A DNA stretch of 64,000 bases from Chondrinema litorale. GTDB taxonomy: Bacteria > Bacteroidota > Bacteroidia > Cytophagales > Flammeovirgaceae. Each line of letters starts with the position of its first letter. The stretch's first letter is position 1. The position numbers were made by a program, and so were the translations under genes. The stretch spans positions 41,717-105,716 of the forward strand of contig NZ_CP111062.1 of the NCBI RefSeq assembly GCF_026250525.1, read 5' to 3'. Below are positions 37,109 to 46,669 of the stretch, piece by piece. Below the pieces are notes generated by a model. The model saw only the letters and a program-made list of their open reading frames with translations, was not told the DNA's origin and did no database searches.

Positions 37109-38014
37109 ATGGCAAAGAAAAAGACAGCAAAAAGTTTAGTAGATAATTTGGTTAATGATCATGAAGATTTTTCTGATGAAATTACCAGTGCATTTTTTCA
37201 GAAAAAATCTGATGAAATTATAATTAAGCCTGAATTAGAATCTTTAATTACACCACTAAAAAATGAAGAACTTGTTTTATTAAAGGCAAGTATAGAAGCG
37301 GAGGGTGTTAGAGAACCATTAATCATTTGGGAAAACAATGAGGGTAGAATTCTTGTAGATGGACATAACAGGCATCGAATAATTAAGCAGATTGAGCAAG
37401 AGAAAGGAAAACGAATAGATTTTAAAACGCGCATTATTAGGTTTGCTAATTTAGACGAGGTTAAAGACTGGATGATTGAAAATCAGATGTCGAGAAGAAA
37501 CCTCACTGATTTGCAGTTTAGTTATTTTAGAGGCACAAAATATCATAGACTTAAAGACTCTCATGGTGGTAAAAGAGAGGCAAGTGGACAAAATGTCTAC
37601 TTGAAATCTATGGACAAATTAGCAGAAGAATTTAAGGTATCTAACAAGACTATTCAACGTGATGAGAAGTTTGCACTAGGCATTGATTTTATCGGTAAAA
37701 ACAATTCCGATTTAAAAAGAAAAATTCTTTCTGGAGACGAGAAATTAAATAAGTCTATAGTACAGAAACTGGCAGATCTACCATCAAATAAAAAAATATC
37801 TATTAAAGATAGTGCTGATGTTATTAAGCTTATTAAGCAGGAAAAATTACCTATTCAAAAAACGCCATCCAATAATCAGCAGATTACCAAGTTAAAAGCT
37901 GAACTAACAAAAAGCATAGCTAAAATAAATGCTAAAACTACTGCAAAAGATCTAGGAAATATTAAAAGTCAAGTAATCGAAAAGCTTGAAGAACTAGAGG
38001 GCTTACTAAAATAA
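37109..38014 (+). CDS. ParB-like partition/nuclease-domain protein
   Basis: 301 residues. The ParB/sulfiredoxin-like N-terminal domain (about 40-130): ITPLKNEELVLLKASIEAEG, REPLIIWENNEGRILVDGHN and NRHRI. A helix-turn-helix region follows (MDKLAEEFKVSNKTIQRDEK), then a coiled coil (TKLKAELTKSIAKINAKTTA) at the end. The GHNRHR motif corresponds to the ParB CTP-binding box (GERRxR), altered here. It is the probable centromere-binding partner of ParA. A hairpin overlapping its stop (37996-38021) could be an attenuator or terminator. Confidence 0.82.
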   Translation: MAKKKTAKSLVDNLVNDHEDFSDEITSAFFQKKSDEIIIKPELESLITPLKNEELVLLKASIEAEGVREPLIIWENNEGRILVDGHNRHRIIKQIEQEKGKRIDFKTRIIRFANLDEVKDWMIENQMSRRNLTDLQFSYFRGTKYHRLKDSHGGKREASGQNVYLKSMDKLAEEFKVSNKTIQRDEKFALGIDFIGKNNSDLKRKILSGDEKLNKSIVQKLADLPSNKKISIKDSADVIKLIKQEKLPIQKTPSNNQQITKLKAELTKSIAKINAKTTAKDLGNIKSQVIEKLEELEGLLK

Positions 38015-38128
38015 GTCCTCTATCCTATTTACTTACATTCATCATTCCTTTCTCTCCTGATTTTATTCTAATATTTACAAAAAGTAAATAATTTTTAATT
38101 AGCTTTATTTGGGTAATTAAAACTCTTT

Positions 38129-38875
38129 ATGTCTTATTCTTTTAATCTGCTAATTATACTGCATTTCATTTTTATGCCTTCATTCAACTTTGCTCAAGAT
38201 AATGAGCTAGAAGATAAAATTATTGAAGATGAAGCTATAAAATTAATTGTTGAATATGAGTCAATGCTCAATCAAATTATCTATGTAAGTAGTGATCTAG
38301 AAAAGAAAATGATTATAAAGAATTCATATTCTAATGAAAGTGGCAATCAAATTTTTGAAAACAAAAATGTAATTATTGAATCTGACTTAGATCCTCAGAA
38401 TGCTAAAAGCAATTTAGCTATTGATTTAGATGTACCTACATATTTGAATAAGTATTGGTTACTATTTCAAAGAGAAAATAATTTAATTGCTCCTATAGAG
38501 TTTAATAATGTTCATTTAGATACAATCTATAAAAATAAAAAATTAGCTGAGGTATCGTATGACTGTTTATTTCATGGCAAACATATTAATAGAGATAGTC
38601 AGTATGAAAAATATGCTCGTACAGCAATTATTAAAATTGAAAAAGCTGATAGATGGAAGCTTTTGATTTCAGGTATTAGCTTTAATAATCCTTTAGAAAT
38701 AAAGGAAGAGGAAAATACTATGCGTTTACAATCTGATAGTTTGCAGTATATTAATTATAATCAAAAAATAGAAACTCCTTTAAAAAAGGAATTAACAAAT
38801 AAGGAGAAAAACATTGCTGGTCTTACCGGATTAATACTTATTTCTATAGCAATGTTGTTCTTGTCAAGAAACTAA
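38129..38875 (+). CDS. hypothetical membrane/exported protein
   Basis: 248 residues. Signal peptide (about 1-22, ...FNFAQD), a long soluble domain and a C-terminal membrane helix (NIAGLTGLILISIAMLFLS). The soluble part has YLNKYWLLFQRENNLIAPIE and a hairpin-rich end. Type-I-like topology with a mainly periplasmic domain. No domain recognised. Lies between partition and surface-protein genes. Confidence 0.6.
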   Translation: MSYSFNLLIILHFIFMPSFNFAQDNELEDKIIEDEAIKLIVEYESMLNQIIYVSSDLEKKMIIKNSYSNESGNQIFENKNVIIESDLDPQNAKSNLAIDLDVPTYLNKYWLLFQRENNLIAPIEFNNVHLDTIYKNKKLAEVSYDCLFHGKHINRDSQYEKYARTAIIKIEKADRWKLLISGISFNNPLEIKEEENTMRLQSDSLQYINYNQKIETPLKKELTNKEKNIAGLTGLILISIAMLFLSRN

Positions 38876-39031
38876 TCAATAGTATATTATTTACTGATTC
38901 TATCTAAATAGCTACTTAGAACTTATCAGATCCTTTAAAGATAAGTAGGAACTAATTCTCACGCAGTAAAAAATATATTTAAAAAATACTAGAATATGGT
39001 TAGAAATTTGCTATGGATTTATTACTTAATC

Positions 39032-39040
39032 TTATCCACA
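39032..39040 (+). other. isolated DnaA-box match
   Basis: TTATCCACA is an exact match to the E. coli DnaA-box consensus, in the gap between two genes and 4 kb from the iterons. A single 9-mer may be chance. Confidence 0.2.
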
Positions 39041-39079
39041 TAAGCATCTAATTTTAACTAAAGTTTCTCAAGTCATACC

Positions 39080-39102
39080 AACTAATCTTTCCATGATTAG
39101 TT
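39080..39102 (+). promoter_or_regulatory. hairpin/operator before the giant surface-protein gene
   Basis: Perfect 8-bp arms AACTAATC / GATTAGTT with a 7-nt loop, 23 bp before the ATG. Could be an operator or a leader hairpin. Confidence 0.35.
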
Positions 39103-39124
39103 GAATAGAATCCAATTTTTTAAT

Positions 39125-42100
39125 ATGAGAATTACTACTTTTTTTTTACTGATTTTTTTTAATATTTCTCTAAGTGCTTTTGCGCAATTATCTACACCAG
39201 AAATTTCACCTGAAACATCTGAATCTATTTATTTAATTAATAATGGCACTCCATTCTCAATTCCAAATCTTGGAGTTTTAGAAATAGATAGAAGAAATGC
39301 CTCACAAGGAATCTGTACAGAGGTATTTGATTACTTTTACTATACAGATTTATGGAATGGAGGAGATCCAGACAAGATAGAAGAAGAAGGTATCAATATT
39401 AATTTGAATATTGGTGATAAGTTTTTTTTTACAGAAACTTATAATAAAGCGTACACACGTAGTGGTTCAGTTCCCAAAATAAGAAGTTGTGAAAATATTG
39501 AAACAGAAAAAGTTTTAACTGATACTTATACAAAGGTATTTATTAGCAAGCTTTTCTTTGAAGATGGAAGTGATTATTTAGAATACGATTTATGTAGTAC
39601 TGATGAGAGTAGAATATTGATTATAGATACTACAATTGTTGTTACTGAAGACGGCTATTTTAATGATGATGGAATAATTACTTCTGATGCATATTTAGCA
39701 ACTCCTAAGATTGAGGTCGAAAGTCTGAATGGAATTAGCAGTATTATTACTTTTCCTACAGATGATGAAAAATATCAATCTTATTTTTTTGATGTTAGTC
39801 AGGCTCAAGATGGTGATAACCTAATTAAGTGTACTTTTCATTTCCATAATGGAATACGAGAATTGACAATTAATTTTAAAAAAGGAGACCCCGAGATTTC
39901 TCAAAGTATATCAGTACAAGATGTTTGTTTGAATAATAAAGTAGAAATTACAGATTTTACATATGATGGTGATGAAGTAGTAATCGGGAGTGATACCCCT
40001 GAGTTAGATGATCTAATTGAAAAAGAAGGAGAGCAATACTTTATAAACACTATAAATTCTAATATTCCGGCAGGTGGGTACGAAATAACTCTTACAGCAA
40101 AAAAAGGGATTTGCGAAGCTGATATTGTACGTAAAATTATTATACACCCTCAACCTATAGTTTTTGCTGGTAGTGATTTAGATATATGCAGTAATATCGG
40201 AGTTATTGATCTGAGTATTTATGGAGATGAAATTCCTACAATCAATGGAAATGAGTTAGGGGGCGTATCAACTGGAAGATTTTATTGGAGTTGGGATGGT
40301 GTGCAGCTAACAGAAGGGGAAAGTGTATTTAATCCAGCAGATTTAGATGCAGGAATTTATGAGTTTACTCTTACTTATTTTGATGAAAATGCTTGTGTCC
40401 AAACAGCTTTTAAAAGCATTACCATTCAAGATAGTAGTCCTGTGAGTGCAGGAGATGATATTGCTTTATGTTCAAATATTGATAATTTAAATTTGTTTGA
40501 TTTTGCTGGTTTTTCACCTGAAAATGGAGAATGGTCTAGTGATGAGATCGATATTGAAGGTAGTATTATCAATCTTGCCAGTTTAACTTTTGAAGAAACT
40601 GAATTAGTAAAGGAGTTTTCTATTACTTATTCAGTATCTAATCAAAATAGTTGTATTAGTTCTGAGAGTAAATTATTGACTATATATGAATCTCCCGAAA
40701 AGCCCGTATTAACCCAGAGTTTGATTTGTGGAACAGGTCAATCCGTTTTAATTATTGAAAATTACAATTCAAAGTATAACTATCAATGGTATAAAGAAGG
40801 TGTCGAAGTTCAAGGAGAAAATGGGAACGAACTTATAACTACATTGATTAATAATGAAATTGTATATAGTGTAAAGGCAATCAATCCATTACTAGAAGAT
40901 TGTTCATCTAATACAGAACTGACAGTAAAGCCAATAGAAACTCCCCCAGCTCCAAATGCAGAAGATGTAGTTGTGTGTAATACAGAGCCTGTTACCTTGC
41001 AAGCAACACATCCAGCAGAAGTGGATTATTTTAAATGGTACGACTATTTAGATAATGAATTGACAACCAGTGGATTAGGTGACGTTTATACAACTCAAAC
41101 AGCTATTACACAAGATATATATTTTTATGTTAGTGCAGTAATAAATGGATGTGAATCAGATAAAGCAAGGGTGGATGTTTATAAATTAAATAAACCAGAA
41201 GCTCCAGAGGTTGAAAATACCGAAGTATGTGGTAAAGGAAATATTTCTTTATTTGCCAATAGCACAGCCGATATTATATTTTGGTTTGATTCAGAAACCT
41301 CAAAAGATCCTATTTATCAAGGCAATGAATATACTGTTACTTTAGAAAGTAGTACTAGGTTTTACGTGTCTTCAGTTAAAATTCGTGATTTGGATAATGG
41401 GAAATTTTACTGTGAGAGTGAGCGGATACCTATAGATGCAATTATTCATAAGGCTCCAGATAAACCTAATGATTTTGAATATACAACATGTGGAAATGAA
41501 TTTGTTGAACTTACAGCAACAGGTGGAGTGGGGGAGTACTATTGGTATAATCAATCAAACATAAAAGTAGGAGAAGGTTCTAGTTTTTTAGTGGGTCAGG
41601 TAGATAGAGATCAGATATTTTATGTAAGTACTATATCTGCATCAGGCTGCGAAAGTGAGCTTGCTACAATGGAAATAGATTTCCAAACTAAACCTCCTCA
41701 ACCAATTATAAATGATATTAGTCGATGTGGACAAGGAAAAGTAAATATTATACCCACATTGCCTATTACTTCTGAAGAAGCTACTTATCGCTTTTATTCT
41801 GATCTAGATAGAGATAATTTTATTTATGAAGGTGAAAGTTATTCTCCAGAGATCATTGAAAATACCACTATTTATGTGAGTGCTGTAATCAACGGTTGTG
41901 AGGGAATACAAAGAGCTGTTAGTATAAGTTTAACAGATCTTCCATCTCCACCTACTGTAAATGATAAAAACTATTGCGGTACTAGTACAGTGAGTTTTAC
42001 AGCTACTCATAATAGTTTTGGAGGTACTATTAATTGGTATTCAAATGAAGATGATGAAGAACCTCTTTACACTGGGAACAATTTTTCGATTGATAGTTTG

Positions 42101-43711
42101 TCTATTACCACGTCTTATTATGTGGCTACAGTATCAGCAGAAGGTTGTGAAAGTTATCCACGAACAAAGGTTACTGCATACATTCATGAAATACCTGCTC
42201 CACCTGATATTGAGGATGCTTTTATTTGTAGCAATAGTGGTGAGGTCGATTTGTTTGTTAAATCACCTTCTCCAAATTTAAGGTATGAGTGGTATCAAAA
42301 TGGTGAGATAATTTCTCAGGGTACAATTTTTAATACTGGACTTATTACAAGTACTAGTGTTTATCATGTAAAAGCTATTTCTAATCAAGATTGCAGTAGT
42401 CTATTAAAAGAAGTTAAAGCAGTATTAGTAAACAATGAGCCTCTAGATATAGGTGAAGATATAAGCATTTGCAAATATGGAGAGGTTTATAATTTAGCTT
42501 CGGATATAGATACTTCTTTAAAGGGAGGCATTTTTAGTGGTGAAGGTATAAGTGATTCTTTGTTTGTACCAGCAAACTTGGATGCAGGTACATATTCCAT
42601 AAAATATAGTGTAAATGTTGGTTCTTGCCAGGCATTTGGCCAACGTAATATTACAATAACAGATGGAATTGGAAGTGAAGTGTTAAGTCTTGGTGCATTA
42701 GAAAGCACATGTGAGAATAGTTTTGCTATTGATTTGAGTGATTACACAGACTACAAAATGGGTACTTGGACAGGGCTTGGAGTAGTAAATAATTACTTTG
42801 AACCTTCTTTAGTTTCCGCTGGTCTCTATACACTCACGTATGAGGTGAATATAAACGGTTGTGATTATCAGGCTGAGAAAGTAATAGAAGTGAGAAAAAG
42901 CTTTGCTACTGAACCTAGTATAATTGCAGCAAAAAATGATTTTTGTGAAGGTGAAGAAGTAATTCTACTGGTTGGTCAAAACGAGAATACGAATAATACT
43001 GATTATACTTGGTATAACGCAACAACAAATGAACAACTGGCCAAAGGAACTGCTTATTCATTTATTGCTAGCCAATCAATAGAGATTAACTGTGTAGGTG
43101 TAGATAATGATGGATGTGCTTCTATTCCGGCTTTAACAACAATAAATGTATTTGACTTTCCAGATAGTATCCAAGTTTCAAAGGATTCTATTTCTGACTA
43201 TGAATATATTGAGTTTAATGTTTTCGATACAATAACGAGTAATACTTATCAATGGGAATTTGGTAATGGTCAAACTTCTTCAGAGCAAAATCCTGCTGTA
43301 TTTTTTTATGATGAAGGAGTTTACACAGTTAATTTGCTTATTAGCAATATGGAGAATGGCTGTAGTGCTAATTTAAGCACAAGCATAGTAGTTGAATCTA
43401 CTGATACCACCGGTATTATTACCAGCCTTGAAGAAGAATTTGACTTCTATCAAATCAATATTTTTCCTAATCCTTTTAAACTTGATTTTGCAATAGAGTT
43501 AAATGCGAATAGGCCTATTCAAGATGTACATATTTCATTTTTTAACTCGGTTGGAAAAGTTTTGTATGAGACTACTATAGCAACTGAGGTCGGTTCCAAT
43601 CAAATTAACATACCGTCTACAACATTGTATACATTGCCTACTGGAATGTATTTGATTAAAATTTCAACACCTACTTTTTTCAGTCAAAATCTAAAAGTTC
43701 TTAAAAGATGA
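39125..43711 (+). CDS. giant T9SS-exported Ig-repeat surface protein (adhesin-like)
   Basis: 1528 residues from the ATG at 39125; the TTG at 39101 is less likely. Signal peptide (about 1-22, ...SAFAQ). After a unique N-terminus come about ten Ig-like (CHU_C/Ig_7) units of roughly 80-90 residues from about 580 on, most opening with C-G-x-G-x-V and ending YYVSAVINGC or similar (for example FYVSAVINGCESDK, IYVSAVINGCEG). A PKD-like domain (YQWEFGNGQTSSEQNPAVFF) precedes a type A T9SS sorting domain (INIFPNPFKLDF, TLPTGMYLIKISTP, LKVLKR). It is displayed on the cell surface. The lipoprotein gene follows with a 4-bp ATGA overlap. Confidence 0.88.
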   Translation: MRITTFFLLIFFNISLSAFAQLSTPEISPETSESIYLINNGTPFSIPNLGVLEIDRRNASQGICTEVFDYFYYTDLWNGGDPDKIEEEGININLNIGDKFFFTETYNKAYTRSGSVPKIRSCENIETEKVLTDTYTKVFISKLFFEDGSDYLEYDLCSTDESRILIIDTTIVVTEDGYFNDDGIITSDAYLATPKIEVESLNGISSIITFPTDDEKYQSYFFDVSQAQDGDNLIKCTFHFHNGIRELTINFKKGDPEISQSISVQDVCLNNKVEITDFTYDGDEVVIGSDTPELDDLIEKEGEQYFINTINSNIPAGGYEITLTAKKGICEADIVRKIIIHPQPIVFAGSDLDICSNIGVIDLSIYGDEIPTINGNELGGVSTGRFYWSWDGVQLTEGESVFNPADLDAGIYEFTLTYFDENACVQTAFKSITIQDSSPVSAGDDIALCSNIDNLNLFDFAGFSPENGEWSSDEIDIEGSIINLASLTFEETELVKEFSITYSVSNQNSCISSESKLLTIYESPEKPVLTQSLICGTGQSVLIIENYNSKYNYQWYKEGVEVQGENGNELITTLINNEIVYSVKAINPLLEDCSSNTELTVKPIETPPAPNAEDVVVCNTEPVTLQATHPAEVDYFKWYDYLDNELTTSGLGDVYTTQTAITQDIYFYVSAVINGCESDKARVDVYKLNKPEAPEVENTEVCGKGNISLFANSTADIIFWFDSETSKDPIYQGNEYTVTLESSTRFYVSSVKIRDLDNGKFYCESERIPIDAIIHKAPDKPNDFEYTTCGNEFVELTATGGVGEYYWYNQSNIKVGEGSSFLVGQVDRDQIFYVSTISASGCESELATMEIDFQTKPPQPIINDISRCGQGKVNIIPTLPITSEEATYRFYSDLDRDNFIYEGESYSPEIIENTTIYVSAVINGCEGIQRAVSISLTDLPSPPTVNDKNYCGTSTVSFTATHNSFGGTINWYSNEDDEEPLYTGNNFSIDSLSITTSYYVATVSAEGCESYPRTKVTAYIHEIPAPPDIEDAFICSNSGEVDLFVKSPSPNLRYEWYQNGEIISQGTIFNTGLITSTSVYHVKAISNQDCSSLLKEVKAVLVNNEPLDIGEDISICKYGEVYNLASDIDTSLKGGIFSGEGISDSLFVPANLDAGTYSIKYSVNVGSCQAFGQRNITITDGIGSEVLSLGALESTCENSFAIDLSDYTDYKMGTWTGLGVVNNYFEPSLVSAGLYTLTYEVNINGCDYQAEKVIEVRKSFATEPSIIAAKNDFCEGEEVILLVGQNENTNNTDYTWYNATTNEQLAKGTAYSFIASQSIEINCVGVDNDGCASIPALTTINVFDFPDSIQVSKDSISDYEYIEFNVFDTITSNTYQWEFGNGQTSSEQNPAVFFYDEGVYTVNLLISNMENGCSANLSTSIVVESTDTTGIITSLEEEFDFYQINIFPNPFKLDFAIELNANRPIQDVHISFFNSVGKVLYETTIATEVGSNQINIPSTTLYTLPTGMYLIKISTPTFFSQNLKVLKR

Positions 43712-44403
43712 AAAGGCTAATTAGTATTGTAACAGTTCTAATATTTTTATTTTCATGTGAAGGTAGGTGGGAAGAAGCCATAAAAGATAGTGATCCACCA
43801 GTATTGGCATTTTATAAAAATGGTTCTACAACCGATTCACTAGGAAATGCTTATGAGGTAATAACTGACAGTTTAAAATTGGGAATAAAATCTAATGCAA
43901 AAGAATACACTTTTAGTTTTCAAGTAGTTGGAGCCAATTTGAAAAGTATCAATTATCAAAGTGATAAAGGAACATTTATTGAGAATTTAGAAGAAGTAAA
44001 AAGTGACTCTATATATACAGTTACCTATGTTCCAGATGAAATATACGGTTTGCATATAGTTGATGTATTCGCATCTAACTCTTTTGGCAAGCAACAGAAA
44101 ATTACACTAGAACTTTTCATATACGAAAACCTACCACCAGTAGCAGATTTTGAAGTAATTGAAAAAGGAGTGATTCGCACATTACATTATCAGGTAGATG
44201 CTTCCTCTTCTTTAGATCTAGATGCGCAATATGGAGGCTACATTACAGAGTATCTATTTACTATAGATGGTATAGAAATTCAAAGAAATAAAAGTGTTGT
44301 AGACTTTATTTTTCAAGAGTTAGGTCAGTATGAAATAAAACTGAAAGTAAAAGATAATGATGATGCCTGGAGTGAGGAAAAATCCATAAAAATCACACTT
44401 TAA
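43708..44403 (+). CDS. lipoprotein with PKD-like domain
   Basis: 231 residues. MKRLISIVTVLIFLFSCEGR is a lipoprotein signal. A middle beta-rich domain is followed by a PKD/Ig-like unit in the C-terminal ~95 residues (PPVADFEVIEKGVIRTLHYQ, VDASSSLDLDAQYGG, YEIKLKVKDNDDAWS). Overlaps the stop of the giant surface protein (ATGA), so translation is coupled; the TraO-like gene starts 10 bp downstream. The three probably form an envelope complex (inference). Confidence 0.75.
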   Translation: MKRLISIVTVLIFLFSCEGRWEEAIKDSDPPVLAFYKNGSTTDSLGNAYEVITDSLKLGIKSNAKEYTFSFQVVGANLKSINYQSDKGTFIENLEEVKSDSIYTVTYVPDEIYGLHIVDVFASNSFGKQQKITLELFIYENLPPVADFEVIEKGVIRTLHYQVDASSSLDLDAQYGGYITEYLFTIDGIEIQRNKSVVDFIFQELGQYEIKLKVKDNDDAWSEEKSIKITL

Positions 44404-44413
44404 TTTTAAAGCT

Positions 44414-45022
44414 ATGAGGATAAAAATAATTCAAGTTATTCTATTAATCGTCACTATTTCTTTTTTTTCAAATGCTGAACTGTTGGCACAAAGAAAAAAA
44501 TATAAACCTGATAAAAGGAAAGGGTTTAAAGGATATAATGAACGTAAGATAAATAAAAGGCGGCAGCAGGTTTTAGGTGAAAAGCAAGTGTTTTTTTATC
44601 ATAATCAAGGTATAAAGTCATTCTCTATTCAGGGCCTTCAAGGCACAAAAACAACAATGTTTTCTTTGAGCTATATGCAGTATTTTGCAGATAGATTATC
44701 TGCCAAATTGATGTTGTCTTATGAATATGGAAATCCATTTCAGGTTTCTTATGAGGGGTACTACTTTAAGCTACTAGGACAGTATAGTGTACTTAGTATT
44801 AAAGATAAGTTTTTTGTAAACCCTTATTTGGGAGGCATAGTTGTATATGATGATTATGTTGCTTCAGAAGTACTGAATGAAAAAATTAATTATGGTGTTA
44901 CCGGTGGATTAGAAGTGGAGTATACTTTTGGTAAATTAGCTCTTTTGGCTAGTGTAGAGCAGCAATATGTGAAAGGTGTAGGACGAAAGTTTTTAGGAGG
45001 TGGTGTAAGAGTATTTTTTTAA
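44414..45022 (+). CDS. TraO-like outer-membrane beta-barrel
   Basis: 202 residues. Signal peptide ending ELLAQ, a basic stretch (RKKYKPDKRKGFKGYNERK), then eight or so amphipathic strands: FSLSYMQYFADRLSAKLMLS, INYGVTGGLEVEYTFGKLAL, and the closing strand FLGGGVRVFF. The strand INYGVTGGLEVEY and the end resemble conjugal TraO of Bacteroidetes; a small generic porin-like barrel is the alternative. It would sit in the outer membrane near the T4SS. Confidence 0.55.
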   Translation: MRIKIIQVILLIVTISFFSNAELLAQRKKYKPDKRKGFKGYNERKINKRRQQVLGEKQVFFYHNQGIKSFSIQGLQGTKTTMFSLSYMQYFADRLSAKLMLSYEYGNPFQVSYEGYYFKLLGQYSVLSIKDKFFVNPYLGGIVVYDDYVASEVLNEKINYGVTGGLEVEYTFGKLALLASVEQQYVKGVGRKFLGGGVRVFF

Positions 45023-45061
45023 TTTTTGAGAAACTTTATAGACTTTTACATATATCAAAAA

Positions 45062-45069
45062 TAACTTTG
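45062..45069 (+). promoter_or_regulatory. possible -7 promoter element
   Basis: TAACTTTG matches TAnnTTTG, 41 bp before the first AntA/AntB-like gene. No convincing -33 TTG at the right spacing. Confidence 0.3.
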
Positions 45070-45110
45070 AAAACAATTCTGAAAATCAATAAACTTCAAT
45101 AAATTAAGAT

Positions 45111-45770
45111 ATGGAATTAATAAAAATATACAAAGGGAATTTAGTGGATGCTAGAGAACTGCATCAATTTTTAGAAAGTAAAAGAGACTTTTCAAACTGG
45201 ATTACTCAAAGGATAAATAGATACGGATTTATAGATGGTGAAGACTTTACAACAAATTTGTTGAAAAGTACTGGAGGGCGTCCTAGCAAAGAATATTATC
45301 TTACTTTTGATATGGCCAAAGAACTAGCTATGGTCGAAAATAATGATAGAGGTAGACAAGCTAGAAGATATTTTATTGAGGCTGAACAAGCTTTAATGCA
45401 ATTAAGGCAAAATGAAAGATTAGAAAGTTTTTTGAAACTAGAAGAGTCCAAAGATAATCTCTATATTAATATCCAAAATATTGGAGGGTCTCATGCCGAT
45501 TTTGTGCAAGTAGACTTAGATGGTAGAAAAGTGTTTTTTAATGGAGAACCATTACCTGATGAACAGTTACACGAAATGCTATTAAAAGCACGAGATTTTG
45601 CTATTGCAATGACCAACGATAATTTTAAATCAGATATTAGAAATCTTAAAGATGCTACATTTTTTCATAAAAGAAACCATGCTGATGTAAGAGATCTACT
45701 GAAACAGAATACAGGAAAGTTGCCAGAAGAAATAGATCCTGAAGATGACATTAAACAAATCGGGCAATAA
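45111..45770 (+). CDS. AntA/AntB-type antirepressor-domain protein (paralogue 1)
   Basis: 219 residues. N-terminal AntA/AntB-like domain (1-95): LVDARELHQFLESKRDFSNW, ...YYLTFDMAKELAMVENND, RGRQARRYF. In phages this domain is found in antirepressors. The C-terminal ~110 residues (QNIGGSHADFVQVDLDGRKV onward) are shared with the next gene and unrecognised. Ends at a Glu/Asp-rich tail. It may control plasmid gene expression or act against a repressor; no cognate repressor is encoded nearby. Confidence 0.78.
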   Translation: MELIKIYKGNLVDARELHQFLESKRDFSNWITQRINRYGFIDGEDFTTNLLKSTGGRPSKEYYLTFDMAKELAMVENNDRGRQARRYFIEAEQALMQLRQNERLESFLKLEESKDNLYINIQNIGGSHADFVQVDLDGRKVFFNGEPLPDEQLHEMLLKARDFAIAMTNDNFKSDIRNLKDATFFHKRNHADVRDLLKQNTGKLPEEIDPEDDIKQIGQ

Positions 45771-45828
45771 GAATAATTTTTGAGAGAAACAATAAAAAGA
45801 ATATCAATCAGATCATTAATAATTTTGC

Positions 45829-45836
45829 TACTTTTG
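45829..45836 (+). promoter_or_regulatory. possible -7 promoter element
   Basis: TACTTTTG matches TAnnTTTG, about 65 bp before the second paralogue. No clear -33 element. Confidence 0.3.
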
Positions 45837-45900
45837 AACAAGTAAGAAAAAACAGTAGGGCACTATCTTAAAAGTATTTTTAATCTTTAAAAAATAAGTG

Positions 45901-46545
45901 ATGAAGCCCTATAAAATATTTGAGAAGAAGTTTGTAGATGCCAGAGAGTTATACACTTTTTTAGAAGTTAAATCTGAATTTTATAATTGGATAAAAACTG
46001 CCATTAGCAATCTCAAACTTAAAGAAGGTTTAGACTATTTATACCTCGATCCAAATACCCAACAAAATGCCAAATGCGATTTAATACAATATATGCTTTT
46101 AGCAGATAAAGCTAAGCATATAGCTATGATGGAAGAAACACAAAAGGGTAAAGAAGTTAGGCAATATTTTTCTGATATAGCAGATCTCTATAGCTTTTGC
46201 CAAAAGAAGAAAGAGAAAGACCCTGATTATATTTATACAGAACAAGAAGAGCTTCAATTCAATTTTCATAAGTTAGGCATTGATGAACTGGAATTTTACG
46301 AGCTAAATTTAGATGGTGAAAAACTTTTCTTAAAAAATGATCAGCTATTGGCGAGTAGTTTTCAAAACTTTATAAAAAAAGCCAAAGATCTTGCTGCTTC
46401 TATGTCTAATTTAACTTTTGAAGGAGGTGTAAGTCATCTAGAGGAAGCACTTGAAGTACACCAGAAAAACCTTCAGCTTATGAATGTTTATATTGAAAAA
46501 CACTCAGGGGTTATTTCTAATAAAAGGAAGAAAAAGGAAGACTGA
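45901..46545 (+). CDS. AntA/AntB-like protein (paralogue 2)
   Basis: 214 residues from the ATG at 45901 (a GTG directly precedes it in frame). Same layout as the gene at 45111: FVDARELYTFLEVKSEFYNW, then LADKAKHIAMMEETQKGKEV-RQYF, and a C-terminal half (FHKLGIDELEFYELNLDGEK and KDLAASMSNLTFEGGVSHLE) that aligns with the other's. Divergence is high, so the duplication is old. Ends in a Lys-rich tail. Its own -7-like element suggests separate expression. Confidence 0.72.
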   Translation: MKPYKIFEKKFVDARELYTFLEVKSEFYNWIKTAISNLKLKEGLDYLYLDPNTQQNAKCDLIQYMLLADKAKHIAMMEETQKGKEVRQYFSDIADLYSFCQKKKEKDPDYIYTEQEELQFNFHKLGIDELEFYELNLDGEKLFLKNDQLLASSFQNFIKKAKDLAASMSNLTFEGGVSHLEEALEVHQKNLQLMNVYIEKHSGVISNKRKKKED

Positions 46546-46661
46546 TTATTTCTAAGTATAAGAAAGATTCAGACTGTTCATATAATATGCGATTATTTAG
46601 TTTAATTATGTTTTAAGCGGAATTAATCGCATTTTTTACAAAAAAAAAGAAATTTTTTGAT

Positions 46662-46669
46662 TTAAATAA
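46662..46669. repeat. target-site duplication of the IS1595-family element (left)
   Basis: TTAAATAA, repeated at 47667-47674; 8 bp, the length expected for this family. Confidence 0.75.

Noticed and set aside
39032..39040. Perfect DnaA box as a second origin
   Set aside because: A single 9-mer without cluster, iterons or an initiator next to it; listed only as a weak site.
39125..45022. SprB/SprF-type gliding adhesin with its PorP/SprF-like partner
   Set aside because: The sorting domain is type A, the barrel is only ~200 residues and resembles TraO more than PorP/SprF; kept only as an alternative.
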